Shown: positions 14,692 through 19,263 of the stretch, piece by piece | Position numbering within the stretch: the first letter of the stretch is position 1 | Layout: each line of letters opens with the position of its first letter | Assembly (NCBI GenBank): GCA_938002705.1 | Contig: CALLAG010000087.1 | Coordinates: forward strand, 1-19,263 | From: an uncultured Saprospiraceae bacterium | GTDB lineage: Bacteria; Bacteroidota; Bacteroidia; Chitinophagales; Saprospiraceae | Direction of reading: 5' to 3' | Length of the DNA: 19,263 nucleotides | Made by a program: the position numbers and the translations under genes | Notes under the pieces: model-generated | What the model was told of the DNA's origin: nothing | Seen by the model: the letters and a program-made list of their open reading frames with translations, nothing else | Databases searched by the model: none

Positions 14692-16593
14692 TCATATTTT
14701 TATAACCAACATCGAAGTAGAACTTTCCTCCCCATTTACCCTAAGGTAATACCTTCCACTTTCCAAATCAATCATATCAATCTCCCCTACTTTTCCATCG
14801 ACTTTGAATGATCTCACCTTACGTCCTATAATATCAAAAAGCTCAATACTGATTGCTGTGTCATCGACTAATTCATAATTGATTATTCCACCTGTAGGAT
14901 TAGGACAAAGCTTTATCTCAGTACGACCGACCTCTATTTCTTCTTCTACAAAATCACAACTTAATGCAAAATCTAAAACTTCATCACGCCCTGACCTTAT
15001 ACCTGATATAGTGGGATGTACCTCATAATCTGGAATGATACCTACTCTCTGAGTCGGAGTATAATCTGGATAGAAAACACCTAAGAACGTTGCATAAGTC
15101 ACTATATTACCTGGCAAAAACATTAAAGCCACATTACCATCTGCTGCTGCAATAGTACTCCCTATCTTAATGGCACCAGGAAACTGTTCCAAGCCCATAA
15201 CCGTATACTCGGCTTGACTCTGAGTTCTCTCATCGAATAATATGATCACTTCTCCTCTGTAGGGATTAGATATACCATTACCTATGGTCTCAGGACCAAA
15301 TGACAACCTACCTGGATAAGTAATATCAGGTGTTGTAAAATTGGCAATAAAAACAGGAGAAGTGAAGAGATAATCTATCATCGGCCATAAGGTACCGTTA
15401 GGATAGTTTCTGATATCGAAAATTATTGCATCAGTGTCTGAGAGTTCTCTGAACATAAGATTAAGGTCACTGGGCTCAAGCCTCCCCATATCGACGATCC
15501 CAAACTTGCAACTGTCATTGATTGTAGTATCTCTCCAGACGGGACTATCATCTATATTTAGATTATTGAAATTAAAACTATTTCTACTTAGGGTGACTGT
15601 ACGTATATCACCTCCTCTATCTACAGTCATAGTAAAATCACCAAAATCTCCACGCTCGATAAGTGAATTTAATTCTCTCTCTATGATAATATCGTTAGAT
15701 CCGTAAGCATATTTTCTCAAGCTATCTCTTAACTCATTGATCTCTACACCATCTATTTCTCTGATCACATCGCCGACTCTTACCTCTGTCACAGATGGCA
15801 ACAATTTAGTAATCACCATTTCGTTTTCGATATACCTTGTCTGGAATGGCGGATACTTATTACCGAATATAGATGTATAAGTAGGAGATGAGAAAAAAGC
15901 ATGAGAGTCATTGATACGTGTTGTCAACTCTCTGAAAGCCAAATGGTAATCTATGGCATTATCAGCCTTAACTATGGCTGGGATGAACTCTCTCAAGGTT
16001 ACATCCCATTCTATATCCATAATATCTTTGTACGGAAAAAAATAATTAATGATATTCCAATATCTGAACAATGCAAGAATTCTCTTTTCCTCAGAGGGAA
16101 AGTCTTCGCCTGAGGCATATGCCGCATCGGTATTAAATGATGGTGCCCCTCCAGGCCATTGTTCACCTACATAAACATTAGTCTGAGGTCGAAATCTAAA
16201 CTTAATTATGTTTAAGATTTCTCTTACCTCATTAGAAAATATGGGATTCTCAATCCAAGTGATATCTGTATTATTATTAAGGCTATCAGGTATCGTAGGT
16301 ATGGAGCCATTGACCATCCCCATCTCTCCTGCATTAGTCAGCATTGTCAGTAATGACTGATTAAAAGCTTCGTTATCAGGAGCATCCTTTAATTCAGGAA
16401 GAGCTGAGATCAACTCATCATCCCAATCGACTGCACCCTTAGCCGGTTCTGTATGGTAGTACTTAACATGCCCCCATGCCTTACATGTATAGAATAATCG
16501 CTCGTAATATATACTGTCTATGACTTGAGCGTAAGTACTAACGGAGCTCATAAGTACTAATAATACTAATGTCAATTCTATAGTTCGTTTCAT
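14692..16593 (-). CDS. Secreted S41 family peptidase with type IX sorting domain
   Basis: The 633-residue protein starts with a signal peptide (1-22, ending STYA; Gln23 at +1). A domain of about 170 residues precedes the S41 (C-terminal-processing peptidase-like) region. That region shows INDSHAFF (227-234), a PDZ-like segment with VGDVIREIDGVEI (273-285), the strand IIFDIRNYPNG (390-400) and the likely nucleophile S459 in TQSQAEY (457-463). The stretch IGSTIAAADGN (477-487) and GIIPDYEVHPTISGI (518-532) are typical of one Bacteroidota S41 subgroup. The usual catalytic Lys in a GKG motif is not present there, so the base is unclear. Residues 556-633 are a T9SS type A sorting domain, with CPNPTGG (563-569), FDIIGRKV (586-593) and SGRYYLRV (612-619), implying surface attachment or release. 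A 6-bp inverted repeat at 16639-16653 lies upstream. Its substrates are unknown. Confidence 0.88.
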   Translation of the reverse strand: MKRTIELTLVLLVLMSSVSTYAQVIDSIYYERLFYTCKAWGHVKYYHTEPAKGAVDWDDELISALPELKDAPDNEAFNQSLLTMLTNAGEMGMVNGSIPTIPDSLNNNTDITWIENPIFSNEVREILNIIKFRFRPQTNVYVGEQWPGGAPSFNTDAAYASGEDFPSEEKRILALFRYWNIINYFFPYKDIMDIEWDVTLREFIPAIVKADNAIDYHLAFRELTTRINDSHAFFSSPTYTSIFGNKYPPFQTRYIENEMVITKLLPSVTEVRVGDVIREIDGVEINELRDSLRKYAYGSNDIIIERELNSLIERGDFGDFTMTVDRGGDIRTVTLSRNSFNFNNLNIDDSPVWRDTTINDSCKFGIVDMGRLEPSDLNLMFRELSDTDAIIFDIRNYPNGTLWPMIDYLFTSPVFIANFTTPDITYPGRLSFGPETIGNGISNPYRGEVIILFDERTQSQAEYTVMGLEQFPGAIKIGSTIAAADGNVALMFLPGNIVTYATFLGVFYPDYTPTQRVGIIPDYEVHPTISGIRSGRDEVLDFALSCDFVEEEIEVGRTEIKLCPNPTGGIINYELVDDTAISIELFDIIGRKVRSFKVDGKVGEIDMIDLESGRYYLRVNGEESSTSMLVIKI

Positions 16594-16830
16594 GTACTAA
16601 TGGTTTTGATCTAACAAATTAGAAAACAGCTTTAAGAAAAGTAATTTTTACTTACTCCTCAGCACTTTTATGAGCTTTATTATTTTCATAACAAAAAAAG
16701 TAATTTATCTATGATAATACATTACGATCATAAATCCTCGAAGAATAAAAAATTCTCTCATCAAAATGCTCTATTCCGTCAGGTCACTTTATTCAAGGAG
16801 ATTAAAAGCATCTCAATCATGAAATATAAA

Positions 16831-18480
16831 TCACTCAACTACAAATAGCTTTTTAGTGACCTCATTAATTATGATGATATAGGTTCCTTTTTCAAAATCA
16901 GATATATCTATCGACATAGAGTTTTCGCTTACAGCTGCAGCATATACCTCCCTACCTATCATATCCGTTATACTAATATCTGTGACTTTAAGGTCATCCC
17001 AATCAACATTCAAAATTGAAGAAGTAGGATTAGGATATACTCTTACATCGACATCATACACATTGTCAATAGATGTAAGGCTATCACAGAATGTTGTGTT
17101 AGGATCGAGTTCTATATACCCCTTAGAAGAAAGATCTCGACCATTAAAAGCACTATAACTTGGCGGATACTTAAAGGCTCTAAAAGTAAGATTCTGGAAG
17201 TAGTTAATTATCGTCCCTTGCGGTGCTCTGACTCCTAACTTTAGAGGGACTTTATACTCCCACACTATCTCATTGTCTGCAGTCAGCTCCATAAGATAAC
17301 CTTGGCCACCGCTGCAGCCAAGGACATTACCATTAGGTAAGACCTGCACACTCGATAAGCCACTGGAATAGAACTCTGTCGGTACTGGATGTGTAATAGA
17401 GTTATCGAAAACCGCAGGTTGATACAGACCATCTTTTTGGAGATAAGTCAAGCTGTCTTGGCTCCATGGATTATCGAATATTTCCATTTTAGAAATATTC
17501 CCTGGTGCTTTGTTATTAAAAACAAGGACATCATTATAATTAGCATGTGATGGTGATAAAAACTCATTGGCCCAGTGTGTATCATGTGGAAAAAACAAAA
17601 CCTGATCAAGGTCTGAACCTCGTTTATAAGATTGCGGATTGCCTACCCTATATAGCAAATCTCCTCCCTTTCCATACTGCCCTCCAGTACTTCCTGCCGC
17701 TTCAGCAGTAGTGGTAGAATGATCTATAATCCAAAGCTCATTAAAGTAAGGGACACATAACATAATTTGATCCAATTCTTCATGATAATCTATGGCATTC
17801 ATATGTAGCCAATCCCAATCGAGTGAACCTGTATTCTCTACATAATTTATATCGATTAATTCTGGATGCTCAGCAACAACACCATAATTAGATTTGGTAG
17901 AATCAACGTCCTGAATCAAGTGATCCCATGCATGCCATTCCCATACTTTCTCATCAGTATTGGGATTAATTTCAAAGATATAATCTGGATACAGGACACC
18001 ATTAGTCAATGTCTCAGGTGATCTTCCATTTACAATAGCTTCTTCTTCAGTCCTTCGCTCCCAAGCTATCATGAGCACATTACCATTGGGCAACATTTCT
18101 ATATCATGATGTAATCTCTCTTCTGTAGTATTTAATTCGTAAGACCATATCAAGTCATTATCCCAAGTAACAATCTCAACAAAGTATCCGCCCCCTCCAG
18201 ACCCAATAGGACCTTGATCTGATTTCTTACACTTCATTAAGTCACCATTCTCTAACAGGTATACCGCATTATTAGGCACAAACATAGAATCATCATCCCA
18301 CTGATGCACTATCTCACCACAATTATTAATAAGGTAGACAGTTGATTGCTGACGAGGAAAAAAAAGTGTGTATCCATCACTTGCGAGATGTTTATTGTAG
18401 GACAATAACCCTATTGTCTGATCTTGTGCCACTGCAAAATAACTAAGGGTACAAATGCCTAATATTATTAAGTACTTCAT
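16831..18480 (-). CDS. Arylsulfotransferase-like beta-propeller with type IX sorting domain
   Basis: The 549-residue protein has a signal peptide (1-18, ending FAVA; Gln19 at +1). Residues 22-465 resemble the ASST/arylsulfate sulfotransferase propeller family, built of repeated strand units such as HHDIEMLPNGNVLMIAWE (124-141) and SVQVLPNGNVLGCSGGQG (377-394). Candidate active-site histidines are H124/H125, H226 in DWLHMNAIDY, and H299/H302 in FPHDTHW. ASST enzymes move sulfate between phenolic compounds through a sulfohistidine. Whether this one is catalytic cannot be judged from motifs alone. Residues 470-549 are a T9SS sorting domain: VYPNPTSSI (481-489), ITDMIGREV (504-512), FEKGTYIII (529-537) and a final KKLFVVE. 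That predicts export across the outer membrane, unlike the periplasmic enterobacterial enzymes. The gene is probably monocistronic: 237 bp separate it from the S41 gene and it is divergent from the GH97 gene. Confidence 0.82.
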   Translation of the reverse strand: MKYLIILGICTLSYFAVAQDQTIGLLSYNKHLASDGYTLFFPRQQSTVYLINNCGEIVHQWDDDSMFVPNNAVYLLENGDLMKCKKSDQGPIGSGGGGYFVEIVTWDNDLIWSYELNTTEERLHHDIEMLPNGNVLMIAWERRTEEEAIVNGRSPETLTNGVLYPDYIFEINPNTDEKVWEWHAWDHLIQDVDSTKSNYGVVAEHPELIDINYVENTGSLDWDWLHMNAIDYHEELDQIMLCVPYFNELWIIDHSTTTAEAAGSTGGQYGKGGDLLYRVGNPQSYKRGSDLDQVLFFPHDTHWANEFLSPSHANYNDVLVFNNKAPGNISKMEIFDNPWSQDSLTYLQKDGLYQPAVFDNSITHPVPTEFYSSGLSSVQVLPNGNVLGCSGGQGYLMELTADNEIVWEYKVPLKLGVRAPQGTIINYFQNLTFRAFKYPPSYSAFNGRDLSSKGYIELDPNTTFCDSLTSIDNVYDVDVRVYPNPTSSILNVDWDDLKVTDISITDMIGREVYAAAVSENSMSIDISDFEKGTYIIIINEVTKKLFVVE

Positions 18481-18730
18481 CGATGCTCATAATTTTAATC
18501 TACACTAATAATCACTTCTTAATCTAACTTATGCATTCTATATTACTTTGGTTATAAAAGATAACTATAATGTCTTATATAACAATATCCATAGACTATA
18601 ATTATAGTTAGATTCTATAAGGATTTAAATCGATTCAACTTTATATGTAAATGATTATTAGTACTTTGGCTCATAGTAGAAAATTTAAACTCAATAGGCT
18701 ATCACCTGTTGCTAAACAATACTTATATAC

Positions 18731-19263
18731 ATGAAAAATACTAATTTTCATTACCTCGTCCCATTGCTTCTTATTACGCTTCTGATTGCATGCGAAAAAC
18801 CAGATCATGACTATGTGATTAGTTCTCCTAATCGACATATCTCTGTCCAGTTTGCACTATCCCAATCGGGTCGACCTATGTATCTTGTTAAGCATAAAAA
18901 CAGACCTGTCATCGATACCTCATATATGAGTTTTGAGTTTAAAGACCTACCTGCGCTTGAGAGCAGTTTTGAGATTGCAGATTTCAGTAGCGGATCATTC
19001 AGCGAGACATGGTCGATGCCATGGGGAGAACAACTTGAAGTAGAGAATAACTACAACGAATTTACGGTCAACTTAGAAGAACAAAACGATAATGAAAGAA
19101 AACTAAATATCCACTTCAAAATCTATGACGACGGCGTAGGGTTTAGATACGAATTTCCAGAGCAGAAAAACCTTAAAGAAGTAATCATCACTGACGAGAA
19201 CACAGAATTTAATCTAGTAGGTGATCATAAAGTATGGTGGATTCCTGGAGACTGGGATGTCTA
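18731..19263 (+). CDS. GH97 family glycoside hydrolase lipoprotein (SusB-like, 5' part, cut by window edge)
   Basis: The frame opens at ATG 18731 and remains open for 177 codons to the right edge. A lipoprotein signal peptide ends in LLIACEK, with Cys21 as lipidated residue. The following part matches the N-terminal beta-sandwich of GH97 alpha-glucosidases/alpha-galactosidases such as SusB. Matching pieces include SPNRHISVQFALSQSGRP (33-50), TWSMPWGEQLEVENNYNEF (96-114), YDDGVGFRYEFPEQ (136-149), a later TDENTEF segment and WWIPGDWDVY at the edge. The catalytic (beta/alpha)8 barrel and the residues that separate retaining from inverting members lie outside the window, so the exact sugar specificity cannot be called. 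Lipidation places it in the envelope. No Sus transporter genes are visible on this side. The 250-bp region before it is very AT-rich and holds a 14-bp palindrome at 18595-18608. Confidence 0.88.
   Translation, partial: MKNTNFHYLVPLLLITLLIACEKPDHDYVISSPNRHISVQFALSQSGRPMYLVKHKNRPVIDTSYMSFEFKDLPALESSFEIADFSSGSFSETWSMPWGEQLEVENNYNEFTVNLEEQNDNERKLNIHFKIYDDGVGFRYEFPEQKNLKEVIITDENTEFNLVGDHKVWWIPGDWDV

Noticed and set aside
15434..15706. Plus-strand 90-codon open frame
   Set aside because: It is antisense within the S41 peptidase gene and Ser/Leu-rich, as expected from a shadow frame.
18595..18608. Palindrome ACTATAATTATAGT upstream of the GH97 gene as an operator
   Set aside because: Perfect self-complementarity is easy to reach in such AT-rich DNA, and no second copy or clear promoter box is placed beside it.

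Overview
The window looks like a chromosomal segment of a low-GC Bacteroidota bacterium, possibly a Saprospiria or Flavobacteriia member (the class is a guess). The phylum is supported by four things. A textbook Bacteroidota -7 promoter box (TACCTTTG, 3564-3571) lies before yidC. Two exported proteins end in type IX secretion (T9SS) sorting domains. Start codons sit in A/T-rich leaders without clear Shine-Dalgarno sequences. The protein families are typical: TPR-LytS kinase/LytTR regulator, a GH97 SusB-like enzyme, a DUF5117-type metalloprotease and a COG2509 oxidoreductase. I see no tRNA, rRNA, CRISPR array, transposase or phage gene.

Left part (1-6540): the start of a DoxX-like membrane protein runs off the left edge on the minus strand. 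Next is a plus-strand gene fusing a response-regulator receiver domain to a family 2 glycosyltransferase, then a convergent minus-strand FAD-dependent dehydrogenase. The membrane insertase gene yidC follows on the plus strand. A phased heptamer tandem repeat separates it from a pirin gene.

Middle (6541-10930): a minus-strand two-component operon encodes an exported TPR/transmembrane histidine kinase and a LytTR regulator overlapping it by 8 bp. It is divergent from a plus-strand pair, an unrecognised protein and a DUF2306 membrane protein. An 8-bp inverted repeat in the shared intergenic region is a candidate operator.

Right part (10931-19263): four minus-strand genes for exported proteins follow: a metzincin-type metalloprotease, an M28/type II glutaminyl-cyclase-like lipoprotein, an S41 peptidase with a T9SS tail, and an arylsulfotransferase-like beta-propeller with a T9SS tail. 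The right edge cuts a divergent GH97 glycosidase lipoprotein gene. A structured, locally GC-rich intergenic element (about 14431-14545) lies between the M28 and S41 genes.

A theme is cell-envelope biology: insertion (YidC), export, surface proteolysis and carbohydrate processing. All four clear signal-peptidase-I substrates have Gln right after the predicted cleavage site, and the window also encodes the likely enzyme that cyclises such N-termini. The most unusual gene is the receiver-glycosyltransferase fusion.
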